From Enterenecus faecium (GTDB lineage Bacteria > Bacillota > Clostridia > Oscillospirales > Oscillospiraceae), in the NCBI GenBank assembly GCA_018713215.1, contig DVFO01000034.1, positions 1 through 38,191 of the forward strand: a DNA stretch of 38,191 nucleotides, given 5' to 3'. The notes beneath the pieces are model-generated. The model saw nothing but the letters and a program-made list of their open reading frames with translations, did no database searches and had not been told where the DNA came from. The position numbers were made by a program, and so were the translations under genes. Shown piece by piece: positions 32,423-38,191 of the stretch (position 1 is its first letter; every line of letters begins with the position of its first letter).

Positions 32423-33256
32423 TTATTGGGTGATGACGAATTCCGGCCGCCCGGCGGCGCCGCAGGCCAGCTCGTATTTGTCAAAGACCACCACCACTTG
32501 CCCCTGTTCATTGAGGTAGAAGCTGCGGTCTTCCGTGATGAGAGATTCCAGGTCCAGATTGGTAAACAGCTGCTGCTGTTGCGCCTGGGACCACTGGGAG
32601 ATGGAGGCCCGGATGCTGTCGGCCACAATCTGCTGGTAGTCGTCGCCGAACCAGTCTTTCAGGGTGAGCACCTGCTCCCCATCCAGATCCACGGTGTAGT
32701 AGTAGTCCGTCTGGTAGGCGGTAAAGGAGGTCTCATAGTGGGAGATGTGGAGGGAGACGTACTGGGGACTGATATACTTCACATCATAGTCGATGTTGAC
32801 CCCCACGGGGCGAAATTCCTCTGGGTCTCCACCGGTGGCCACATAGGCATCGTAGTATTCCTTGGCCCGGGTTTCGCTCTCCTCCAGGCAGTTTTCGATG
32901 AGCTGCTGGAGGTACTCGTTGACCCGCTGCTCCAGCTCCGTCTTGCCCGTGTTTTCGATTTGAGGGACGACGGCGTCGATATACTGGAATTGGTTCTCAC
33001 TGTGGTATTCCCGGAAGACGAAAATCCGGCACACATCGCCCACCACGGGCAGGCTACACACCCCCTGGGCGAAGGTGGGGGAGAGGTTGAGCAGGAGCAC
33101 CAGACAGGCCGCCACTGACACGGGCACCCAGGCGATGAGGCGCAGGAGCCGCAGCTTGTGCCGCCGTTTTCCCTGTCCACAGGCCAGAGCATCCGCCACG
33201 ACGCTGGACAGCTGGGAAGGAATTTCCATGTTGTCATACGGAGAGTGATCGATCAT
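32423..33256 (-). CDS. RsiV-like membrane anti-sigma factor (DUF3298)
   Basis: A 277-residue protein. Residues 1-38 are cytoplasmic and would hold the sigma factor. One membrane helix lies at about 40-62 (AWVPVSVAACLVLLLNLSP). The outer part matches the DUF4163/DUF3298 layout of RsiV: a conserved start (YIDAVVPQIENTGKTELEQR split), YISPQYVSLHISHYE, YYYTVDLDGEQVLTLKDWF, then FYLNEQGQVVVVFDKYELA with the end typical of DUF3298. In Bacillus and Clostridioides, RsiV binds lysozyme and is cut, freeing sigma-V. The start overlaps the sigma gene by 23 bases, with GGGAGG 8 bases upstream. Lysozyme sensing here is inference from the family. Confidence 0.85.
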   Translation of the reverse strand: MIDHSPYDNMEIPSQLSSVVADALACGQGKRRHKLRLLRLIAWVPVSVAACLVLLLNLSPTFAQGVCSLPVVGDVCRIFVFREYHSENQFQYIDAVVPQIENTGKTELEQRVNEYLQQLIENCLEESETRAKEYYDAYVATGGDPEEFRPVGVNIDYDVKYISPQYVSLHISHYETSFTAYQTDYYYTVDLDGEQVLTLKDWFGDDYQQIVADSIRASISQWSQAQQQQLFTNLDLESLITEDRSFYLNEQGQVVVVFDKYELACGAAGRPEFVITQ

Positions 33257-33749
33257 CTTCCATACCTCCCAAATCCAGTTTTAAGAGCTTCAGGGCCTTA
33301 TACAGGCGTGATTTTGTGGTGCTGAGATTGGTGGACGTGATTTCCGCAATGGTGGACAGCTTCATATCCTCAAAATACCGCAAAATGATCACCGCTTTCA
33401 GCTGAGAGGGCAGGTGGTCAATGGCGGAATACAGGTCCAGATACTCCTCCTGGCCGTAGTTGGCCGGGGGAGGTGGCATGAGGTTGTCGTTCAGGTCTGC
33501 CAGATACACCACCCGGGACTGCTTGCGGAAATAGCTCATGCACTCATTGACCAGAATGCGGTAGAACCAGGTGCGCACACACTCCTGATTGCGCAGGGTG
33601 TGTTGCTTTTGCAGGGCCTTGACAATGGAGGTGTGTACCAGGTCCAGGGCGGCGTCCCGGTTTTTCACGTGGGCATAGGCGATGCGATATAGCTTTTCCT
33701 GGTTTTCCTGGATAAAGGAGACCAGGGGCGAGTTCTTTGAGGTGGCCAT
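33234..33749 (-). CDS. ECF RNA polymerase sigma factor (SigV-like)
   Basis: A 171-residue ECF sigma factor. Region 2 spans about 12-75 (YRIAYAHVKNRDAALDLVH, CVRTWFYRILVNECMSYFRK). After a short linker, region 4 lies at 108-160 (LPSQLKAVIILRYFEDMKL, STTKSRLYKALKLLK). It overlaps the downstream RsiV-like gene, so the two are a cognate pair in which the membrane partner holds the sigma factor inactive. The genes are co-transcribed with an SGNH protein gene 34 bases upstream. An ECF-type promoter at 34707-34735 suggests the operon is self-activated. AAAGGAA lies before the ATG. Confidence 0.92.
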   Translation of the reverse strand: MATSKNSPLVSFIQENQEKLYRIAYAHVKNRDAALDLVHTSIVKALQKQHTLRNQECVRTWFYRILVNECMSYFRKQSRVVYLADLNDNLMPPPPANYGQEEYLDLYSAIDHLPSQLKAVIILRYFEDMKLSTIAEITSTNLSTTKSRLYKALKLLKLDLGGMEDDRSLSV

Positions 33750-33783
33750 AACAGATTCCTTTCCACTGCCCCGTGGCCGAATC

Positions 33784-34635
33784 TCAGGGATTCACGGTGT
33801 GGCAGAGCAGATAGTCCAGCCAGTTTTTGCAATAGGAGGGGGTGAGGTGGATGCCGTCGGAGGAGGCGCCCTCAGGCAGACAGAAGTTGTCGTCCTCCAT
33901 GAGGGACTGGGAGACCTGGAGGTAATAGACCTCCTGCTCCTGGGTCATGTTGAGAATCAGCTGGTTGAACTCCTGAATCTTCTCGTTGGAGATATAGCTG
34001 TGGGTCTCGGACACCTTCTGAGACACGGGGAGAATCTCCTGCACGTAGATGACGGCGTCGGGGTTGATGGCCCGGATTTCCTCAATGAGCTGGGTAAACT
34101 TGTCGATGAAAATGCTGGGGTAGGCCCAGCCCAGCTCGTTGATGCCAAACATGAGATACACCTTGGAGAACTGGGTGTGTTTCATGGCCTCCACCACCGT
34201 CACCATCTGGCCGTTTAGGTCCACAATGGGGTCGGTGAAAACGGTGTCCACGGTGAGGCCCTTTTGGGCATAGCTTGTGACGTTGCTCAGGCCCGTATAC
34301 AGCACCAGCCCTTCGGTGCGGGAATCGCCGATGAACACGGCGTCGTCCAGATAGCTCTTTTCCACAGCGCTGGACTCCGGCACCGGCTGGGAGAAGTCAT
34401 AGGGCAGGGACTGGGTGGGGCTGGCCGAGGGAACCAAAGAGGGCGTGGGCTCCGGCGAGACAGTGGCTGTGGGCGTCGGGGTGGGCTCTGGCTGGTCATT
34501 GGAAGGGGCGAAGAGGTGGGTAACCACCGTCACCACAATGGCCAGAGCGGCCAGGCCCAGAACGAGGAAGAAGAGAATGGTGAGGGGAGATGCGCGGTGA
34601 CGCCGTCTCCGGTGGCGTCGGGGTTGAGTGCTCAT
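33784..34635 (-). CDS. Membrane-anchored SGNH/GDSL hydrolase-like protein
   Basis: A 283-residue protein. A basic N-terminus (QPRRHRRRRHRA) precedes one membrane helix (about 18-40), then a Pro/Thr/Ser-rich stalk (about 48-76) and an outer SGNH domain: nucleophile in IGDSRTEG (Ser105), block III-like MFGINELGW, and the Asp-His pair in DGIHL (Asp260, His263). The domain resembles outer domains of cell-wall O-acyl enzymes and esterases; the sigma-V operon of B. subtilis carries oatA, which ends in such a domain. Here the acyltransferase part is missing, so it may be an esterase or use another acyl donor. The ATG at 34635 has GGAGG 8 bases upstream. Confidence 0.87.
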   Translation of the reverse strand: MSTQPRRHRRRRHRASPLTILFFLVLGLAALAIVVTVVTHLFAPSNDQPEPTPTPTATVSPEPTPSLVPSASPTQSLPYDFSQPVPESSAVEKSYLDDAVFIGDSRTEGLVLYTGLSNVTSYAQKGLTVDTVFTDPIVDLNGQMVTVVEAMKHTQFSKVYLMFGINELGWAYPSIFIDKFTQLIEEIRAINPDAVIYVQEILPVSQKVSETHSYISNEKIQEFNQLILNMTQEQEVYYLQVSQSLMEDDNFCLPEGASSDGIHLTPSYCKNWLDYLLCHTVNP

Positions 34636-34706
34636 AGAAGGTACCTCCAAGGTTAAAAAATATGACATAAAAATCCCAATGGATGCTGTGTGCATGCTCG
34701 ACAGTG

Positions 34707-34735
34707 TAGACGCGCAGCGGGGAAAGAAAGTTGAC
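34707..34735 (-). promoter_or_regulatory. ECF-type promoter of the SGNH-sigma-anti-sigma operon
   Basis: The minus strand shows GTCAAC followed by TTT (-35, 34730-34735) and CGTCTA (-10, 34707-34712) separated by 17 bases. The AAC and CGTC cores are the hallmarks of Bacillus ECF promoters. The SGNH start codon lies about 70 bases downstream. Autoregulation by the operon's own sigma factor is inferred. Confidence 0.6.
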
Positions 34736-34815
34736 GAATAGGCTGCGTTTTTTCAAAAAATTTTTTTGCTGCCAGAGCAGGCGCAGGGATGCGCATTTGG
34801 AAAATCTATCATTTT

Positions 34816-34843
34816 AGCATACCACGATTTTAAGGGTTGTCAA
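34816..34843 (-). promoter_or_regulatory. Upstream sigma-A-type promoter of the SGNH operon
   Basis: The minus strand shows a perfect TTGACA (34838-34843), a 16-base spacer and TATGCT (34816-34821) with an extended -10 TGG before it. It would give basal transcription of the same operon, with a leader of about 170 bases. Between it and the ECF promoter lie only AT-rich and short palindromic stretches (for example around 34754-34768). Confidence 0.55.
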
Positions 34844-34928
34844 CGGGGGGCGAAAGGAGAATTTTTTCTGTGTATCCGCGCACCATTTGGGCAGTGTGTT
34901 CCCCGCTCCTTTGGCGTGAAATTGGGCT

Positions 34929-34957
34929 GTATAACCATTTGGAAATTGCTCATAATA
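34929..34957 (+). promoter_or_regulatory. Forespore (sigma-G-type) promoter of spoVT
   Basis: GTATA (34929-34933), a 17-base spacer and CATAATA (34951-34957) match the sigma-G/sigma-F class consensus. The start codon is 65 bases downstream. Sigma-G control of spoVT is known in Bacillus. Confidence 0.8.
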
Positions 34958-34966
34958 ATTGACAAA

Positions 34967-34991
34967 ACAGGTAATTTCCCATGACACCTGT
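34967..34991. promoter_or_regulatory. Inverted repeat at the spoVT transcription start
   Basis: ACAGGT (34967-34972) and ACCTGT (34986-34991), just downstream of the predicted start. It is placed where SpoVT or another regulator could block transcription. The role is inferred. Confidence 0.4.
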
Positions 34992-35021
34992 GACTTTTCA
35001 AATACAGAGGAGTGGCAAAGG

Positions 35022-35552
35022 ATGAAAGCAACGGGCATAGTGAGAAGAATCGACGACCTGGGTCGTGTAGTCATACCAAAGGAAATCCGCAGAACCATGC
35101 GCATCCGGGAGGGTGACCCCCTGGAGATCTATACGGACCGGGAGGGCAGCGTCATCTTCCGCAAGTACTCCCAGCTGGAGGACATGGCGGAACTGGCCGG
35201 AGAGCTGTGCGAGACCATGTACCGGGTCACCAGTGTCCCGGTGGTAGTCACCGACCGGGACTGCTGCATCGCCGCCGGGGGCGCACCCCGGAAGGAGCTG
35301 GTGGAGCGGGGCGTGTCCTCAGAGCTGGGGCGGGTGATGGAGGAGCGCAAGCCCTACCGCAGCGGCGGCGAGGGCCTCACCCTCACCGAGGGGGACGGCC
35401 GCTACCAGGTGGAGGCGGTGTATCCCATCATCAGCCACGGGGACGTGCTGGGCAGTGTGCTGCTGCTCCACGGGGACGTTCCAGTGGGGGAGACGGAGCA
35501 GAAGACCGCCCAGATTGCAGCGGCTTTTCTGGGCCGACATATGGAGAGCTAA
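35022..35552 (+). CDS. spoVT: Stage V sporulation protein T
   Basis: A forespore transcription regulator of 176 residues, the usual SpoVT length. The AbrB-type swapped-hairpin DNA-binding domain fills residues 1-50 (GIVRRIDDLGRVVIPKEIRR, REGDPLEIYTDREG). A GAF-like domain follows (about 57-175; VPVVVTDRDCCIAAGG, YPIISHGDVLGSVLLL). In Bacillus it tunes sigma-G genes during spore maturation. The ATG at 35022 has GAGGAG 9 bases upstream; in-frame codons before it lie in the promoter region. The gene faces the spoIIQ-like gene across a shared terminator. Its presence shows that the organism is an endospore former. Confidence 0.96.
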   Translation: MKATGIVRRIDDLGRVVIPKEIRRTMRIREGDPLEIYTDREGSVIFRKYSQLEDMAELAGELCETMYRVTSVPVVVTDRDCCIAAGGAPRKELVERGVSSELGRVMEERKPYRSGGEGLTLTEGDGRYQVEAVYPIISHGDVLGSVLLLHGDVPVGETEQKTAQIAAAFLGRHMES

Positions 35553-35558
35553 GAAAAA

Positions 35559-35594
35559 ATAGGGATGCACGCGTGATTCACCGTGCATCCCTAT
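35559..35594. terminator. Terminator between convergent spoVT and spoIIQ-like genes
   Basis: Thirteen-base perfect arms ATAGGGATGCACG (35559-35571) and CGTGCATCCCTAT (35582-35594). On the minus strand it is followed by a clear T-tract (TTTTTTCTT), so it is strong for the spoIIQ-like gene; on the plus strand the tail (CGGTTTATT) is weaker. Confidence 0.88.
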
Positions 35595-35598
35595 CGGT

Positions 35599-36297
35599 TT
35601 ATTGTCCCAAATAGTCCTCGGGATTGATGGGGGCGTCCCCCTGATACATGGCAAAGTGCAGGTGGGGCTGTTTGCCGCTCTCCGCCACAGAGGTCTCGCC
35701 CACTTCGCCCACTACGGTGTCCGAGGCCACGGTGTCTCCCACCGCCACCGGGGGATTTTCCTCCAGGTTGGAGTAGACGCTGAATAGCTCGTTGCCGTGG
35801 TCCACCACCACGGTGACTCCCATCACATCGTCTTCATATACGGCGCTGACCACGCCCTTGGCGGTGGCCTGGACTCGGGTGCCCAGGGAAGAGGCGATGT
35901 CAATGCCGTCGTGGGTCCGCCAGTCCCCCATGGTCTCGTTGTAGGACAGGGCCTCCACCGAGAAGGAGGAGATCACCGTCCCGCTCATCGGCCAGGAGTA
36001 GGCGCTGGTGGGTTGGGCGGTGGCCTCAGGGGTAGGCTGAGGGGTGGGAGCGGGTGTGGGTGTGGGCTTCGGCGTGGGGCGAGGCGTGGCCGTGGCCCTG
36101 GGGGCCGGAGTGACGGTGATGGATGCGGTGCTGGATGCCTGGTGATCGGCCGTTTTGGACAGGTTGCTGCGCACGCTCTGAATCATGAAGTAGGCGGACA
36201 GGCCAATGACCATCACGCACACCAACACGGCAAGATAGAATCCTTTCCCCGTGACAAATTCCACGGCTCGCTGCCATAAATTCGGTTTCTGGTTCAT
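35599..36297 (-). CDS. spoIIQ: SpoIIQ-like M23 (LytM) peptidase
   Basis: A 232-residue membrane-anchored protein. One helix at about 18-40 (GKGFYLAVLVCVMVIGLSAY) closely resembles the start of clostridial SpoIIQ. A Thr-Pro-rich stalk (62-98) leads to an M23 domain (100-232) with an intact zinc site: HDGID (His129, Asp133) and HLH (His212, His214). SpoIIQ in the forespore binds SpoIIIAH across the intermembrane space during engulfment. The B. subtilis protein has lost the zinc site, while the C. difficile one keeps it, as here. The ATG at 36297 has GGAGG 7 bases upstream. A different M23 envelope protease is possible, but the helix and the neighbour spoVT favour SpoIIQ. Confidence 0.8.
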   Translation of the reverse strand: MNQKPNLWQRAVEFVTGKGFYLAVLVCVMVIGLSAYFMIQSVRSNLSKTADHQASSTASITVTPAPRATATPRPTPKPTPTPAPTPQPTPEATAQPTSAYSWPMSGTVISSFSVEALSYNETMGDWRTHDGIDIASSLGTRVQATAKGVVSAVYEDDVMGVTVVVDHGNELFSVYSNLEENPPVAVGDTVASDTVVGEVGETSVAESGKQPHLHFAMYQGDAPINPEDYLGQ

Positions 36298-36314
36298 AAT
36301 AACACCTCCACGGA

Positions 36315-36344
36315 TATTTTGGACAGGAGGTGAGAGGCCTATAC
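36315..36344 (-). promoter_or_regulatory. Possible forespore promoter of the spoIIQ-like gene
   Basis: The minus strand shows GTATA (36340-36344), an 18-base spacer and CAAAATA (36315-36321), near the sigma-F/sigma-G consensus. The predicted start would be only about 10 bases before the start codon, at the ribosome-binding site, which lowers confidence. Confidence 0.4.
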
Positions 36345-36353
36345 CGGAGAATG

Positions 36354-36396
36354 GAAAAATGATGGAGGAGATTCCAGACTGGGGAATCTCCTCCAT
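36354..36396 (-). terminator. Terminator insulating spoIIQ from pyruvate carboxylase
   Basis: Fourteen-base perfect arms (36362-36375 and 36383-36396) with a 7-base loop. On the minus strand they are followed by CATTTTTC. It ends leftward transcription from the pyruvate carboxylase gene after the hairpin array. Confidence 0.88.
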
Positions 36397-36416
36397 ATAG
36401 GCGGGCAAAAAGCCAA

Positions 36417-36633
36417 CATCTGTATAAGCGGTTCAGATGATTTTGTAGGAATACAAGCCCTCGGCAGAGTTTTCCCGCCCGCAGGCGGGAAAATAAATTG
36501 AAATCACGTATTTTCCCAGGACATGCGCATGGGAAAATACACATCTCAGCCCGCCAGTGTGGAATTGGGTCGCCCTTTGACCCAATTATGCATGCAGCGG
36601 GCTGCATCCCCTCGAGAAAATGCTGGCATTTTC
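36417..36633. repeat. Dense array of inverted repeats in the gap between pyruvate carboxylase and spoIIQ
   Basis: The 346-base gap holds no credible gene. It is packed with palindromes: 36417-36422/36434-36439 (6 bp), 36443-36447/36452-36456 (5 bp), 36470-36479/36484-36493 (10 bp), 36508-36518/36530-36540 (11 bp), 36563-36571/36579-36587 (9 bp), 36592-36598/36601-36607 (7 bp) and 36616-36623/36626-36633 (8 bp). An outer pair 36547-36554/36597-36604 (8 bp) can enclose the 9-bp hairpin and competes with the 7-bp one. It could be a structured 3' untranslated RNA of the leftward transcript, a noncoding RNA, or a palindromic mobile repeat. I do not recognise the family. Confidence 0.75.
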
Positions 36634-36643
36634 GAGAAATATA

Positions 36644-38191
36644 TTATTTGACTTTGATGGTCATCAGCAGCTCGCCGGCCTTGACGCTGGTACCGTCGGA
36701 GATGAGCACCTGGTCCACCACGCCAGCCATGCGGGCCACCACAGAGGTCTCCATCTTCATGGCCTCGATGACGGCCAGTACCTGGTTTTCCTCCACCATG
36801 TCGCCGGGCTTCACGGCCACCTTGGCCACCATGCCGGGAATGGAGGAGCCCACCTGGCTCTTGTCGGCGGGGTCGGCCATGACCACCACCTTACCCTTCA
36901 CTTCCGCCCGCTTGTCCGGCACAGCCACCTCGCGGCGGGTGCCGTTGAGCTCGAAGTTGACGGTGCGGGTGCCGTCGTCGTTCTGGTCGCCCAACCCCAG
37001 GTACTTGATGACCAGGGTCTTGCCGTCCTCGATGTTGATCTTGTTGGTCTCACCGATGGCCATGCCGTTGAAGAACACGTGGCTGCTCATGCGGGTGATG
37101 TAGCCGTACTCCTGGCGGTGGCGGCGGTAGTCCTCGTACACCTTGGGGAACAGGCAGTAGGAGAGGATGCCCCGGGTGGTGATGTGCTCGGGCTCCATAA
37201 ACCGGGTCATCTCCTCCCGCACGGCCTCCAAGTCCACGGGGGGCAGCAGCTGACCGGGGCGGCAGGTGATGGGCTTTTCGCCCTTGAGCACCACTTCCTG
37301 GAGGCCCTCCGGCTGGAAGCCCCAGGCGGGCTGGCCCATCATGCCCTTGAAGTAGCTGACCACCGAGTCGGGGAAGGACAGGCTCTTGCCCCGCTCAATG
37401 ATGTTGTCCGGGGTCAGGTCGTTTTGTACCATGAAGATGGCCAGGTCTCCCACCATCTTGGAGGAGGGGGTCACCTTCACCAGATCGCCCAGCATGTCGT
37501 TGACGGTCTTGTACATCTCCTTGACCTCGTCAAACCGGGAGCCCAGACCCAGAGACACCACCTGGGGATACAGGTTGGTGTACTGGCCGCCGGGAATCTC
37601 GTAGCGGTAGATGTCGGTGGTGGGGCTCTTCAGGCCCTCGTCAAAGCTGGCGTAGCGCAGACGCACGTCCGCCCAGTAGTTGTCCAGCCGCTGAATCTCC
37701 CGCAGGTCCAGCCCGGTGTCCCGCTCCTGGCCCTCCAGGGCCGCCACCACGGCGGACAGGGAGGGCTGGCTGGTGAGGCTGGACAGGGAGGCGGTGGCGC
37801 AGTCCACAATGTCCACCCCGGCCTCGGCTGCCATCAGATAGGTGGCCACCTGGTTTCCAGTGGTGTCGTGGGTGTGCAGGTGGATGGGCAGGCCCACCTC
37901 CTGTTTGAGGGTGGAGATCAGCTTCTTGGCGGCGTAGGGCTTGAGCAGACCGGACATGTCCTTGATGCACAGGGTGTGGGCCCCCCGGCGCTCCAGCTCC
38001 TTGGCCATATCCACGTAGTATGTTAAGGTATACTTGTCCCGCTTGGGGTCCAGAATGTCCCCGGTGTAGCACATGGTGGCCTCCAGCACCTTGTTCTGGC
38101 GCAGGACCTCCTCCATGGCCACCTCCATGCCGGGAATCCAGTTGAGAGAGTCGAAGACCCGGAAGATGTCGATGCCCTCCCGGGCGGCCTC
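36644..38191 (-). CDS. pyc: Pyruvate carboxylase, C-terminal part (gene runs off the right edge)
   Basis: About 515 residues of the carboxyltransferase half and biotin carrier. The open frame continues to the window end (FRVFDSLNWIPG just before the internal Met at 38128), so the start lies outside. It shows the pyruvate-binding TIM barrel (CYTGDILDPKRDKYTL, IKDMSGLLKPYAAKKL, LPIHLHTHDTTGN), the tetramer/linker region (SRFDEVKEMYKTVNDMLGDL) and a C-terminal biotinyl domain with EAMKMET, whose Lys carries biotin. The KDMSGLLKPYAA and SLNWIPG forms fit full-length pyruvate carboxylase better than oxaloacetate decarboxylase alpha, but a separate PycB subunit cannot be excluded here. It makes oxaloacetate from pyruvate in the cytoplasm. 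The hairpin array and terminator lie after its stop. Confidence 0.92.
   Translation of the reverse strand, partial: EAAREGIDIFRVFDSLNWIPGMEVAMEEVLRQNKVLEATMCYTGDILDPKRDKYTLTYYVDMAKELERRGAHTLCIKDMSGLLKPYAAKKLISTLKQEVGLPIHLHTHDTTGNQVATYLMAAEAGVDIVDCATASLSSLTSQPSLSAVVAALEGQERDTGLDLREIQRLDNYWADVRLRYASFDEGLKSPTTDIYRYEIPGGQYTNLYPQVVSLGLGSRFDEVKEMYKTVNDMLGDLVKVTPSSKMVGDLAIFMVQNDLTPDNIIERGKSLSFPDSVVSYFKGMMGQPAWGFQPEGLQEVVLKGEKPITCRPGQLLPPVDLEAVREEMTRFMEPEHITTRGILSYCLFPKVYEDYRRHRQEYGYITRMSSHVFFNGMAIGETNKINIEDGKTLVIKYLGLGDQNDDGTRTVNFELNGTRREVAVPDKRAEVKGKVVVMADPADKSQVGSSIPGMVAKVAVKPGDMVEENQVLAVIEAMKMETSVVARMAGVVDQVLISDGTSVKAGELLMTIKVK

Noticed and set aside
34766..34984. 72-codon rightward open frame between the SGNH operon and spoVT
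   Set aside because: It has no ribosome-binding site and runs through the sigma-G promoter; the composition is not protein-like.
36417..36633. Hairpin array as a CRISPR array
   Set aside because: The units differ in sequence and length. There is no constant repeat, no regular spacer spacing and no cas gene.
36498..38026. Rightward open frames overlapping the hairpin array and pyruvate carboxylase
   Set aside because: They are antisense shadows of pyc with skewed composition, and the part in the hairpin array has no start signals.

Overview
The window reads as chromosome of an anaerobic, endospore-forming, GC-rich member of the Clostridia, most like the Oscillospiraceae (Flavonifractor/Intestinimonas type). 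This rests on gene content, not a database search: a forespore regulator SpoVT behind a sigma-G-type promoter, a SpoIIQ-like peptidase, electron-bifurcating NfnAB, an iron alcohol dehydrogenase, pyruvate carboxylase and a pyridine-nucleotide-independent-looking thioredoxin reductase. Housekeeping promoters of the TTGAAA-17-TATAAT kind and GGAGG ribosome-binding sites are easy to see, and there are several clean intrinsic terminators.

Layout. 1-3750: mixed housekeeping genes (a cut-off gene, a small P-loop ATPase, a thioredoxin-reductase-like flavoprotein, L-asparaginase, a maltose-type O-acetyltransferase and a DtxR/MntR-type regulator). 3756-28588: a surface-glycan locus of about 25 kb. A short leftward arm (polyprenyl-phosphate sugar transferase plus GT4) diverges from a long rightward arm of 18 genes. 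Many of these overlap by 4 bases (ATGA). 28605-32390: redox genes (iron alcohol dehydrogenase, then nfnA-nfnB). 32423-34635: a leftward operon coding for an SGNH surface protein, an ECF sigma factor and an RsiV-like anti-sigma factor. 35022-36297: sporulation genes spoVT and spoIIQ-like, convergent. 36354-36640: a terminator and a dense hairpin array. 36644-end: C-terminal part of pyruvate carboxylase.

How the glycan locus may work (inference from families). Two polyprenyl-phosphate hexose-1-phosphate transferases start lipid-linked units. GT2, GT4 and DUF4422 transferases elongate them. Glf supplies UDP-galactofuranose and a neighbouring transferase may use it. Ugd supplies UDP-glucuronate, next to a TupA-like ATP-grasp ligase that could add an amino acid to the glycan. 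Wzx and Wzy give one export and polymerisation route, and a Wzm/Wzt ABC exporter gives a second. Between the Wzm and Wzt genes lie a GtrB/DPM-like polyprenyl-phosphate sugar synthase and a GT-C membrane transferase, a typical pair for decorating a glycan outside the membrane. A promoter followed by an intrinsic terminator just before the second DUF4422 gene suggests that the second half of the operon is controlled separately.

The most notable non-coding features are the hairpin array at 36417-36633, the promoter-terminator leader at 15734-15825, and the ECF-type promoter in front of the SGNH-sigma-RsiV operon. No tRNA, rRNA, CRISPR array, transposase or phage gene was seen.
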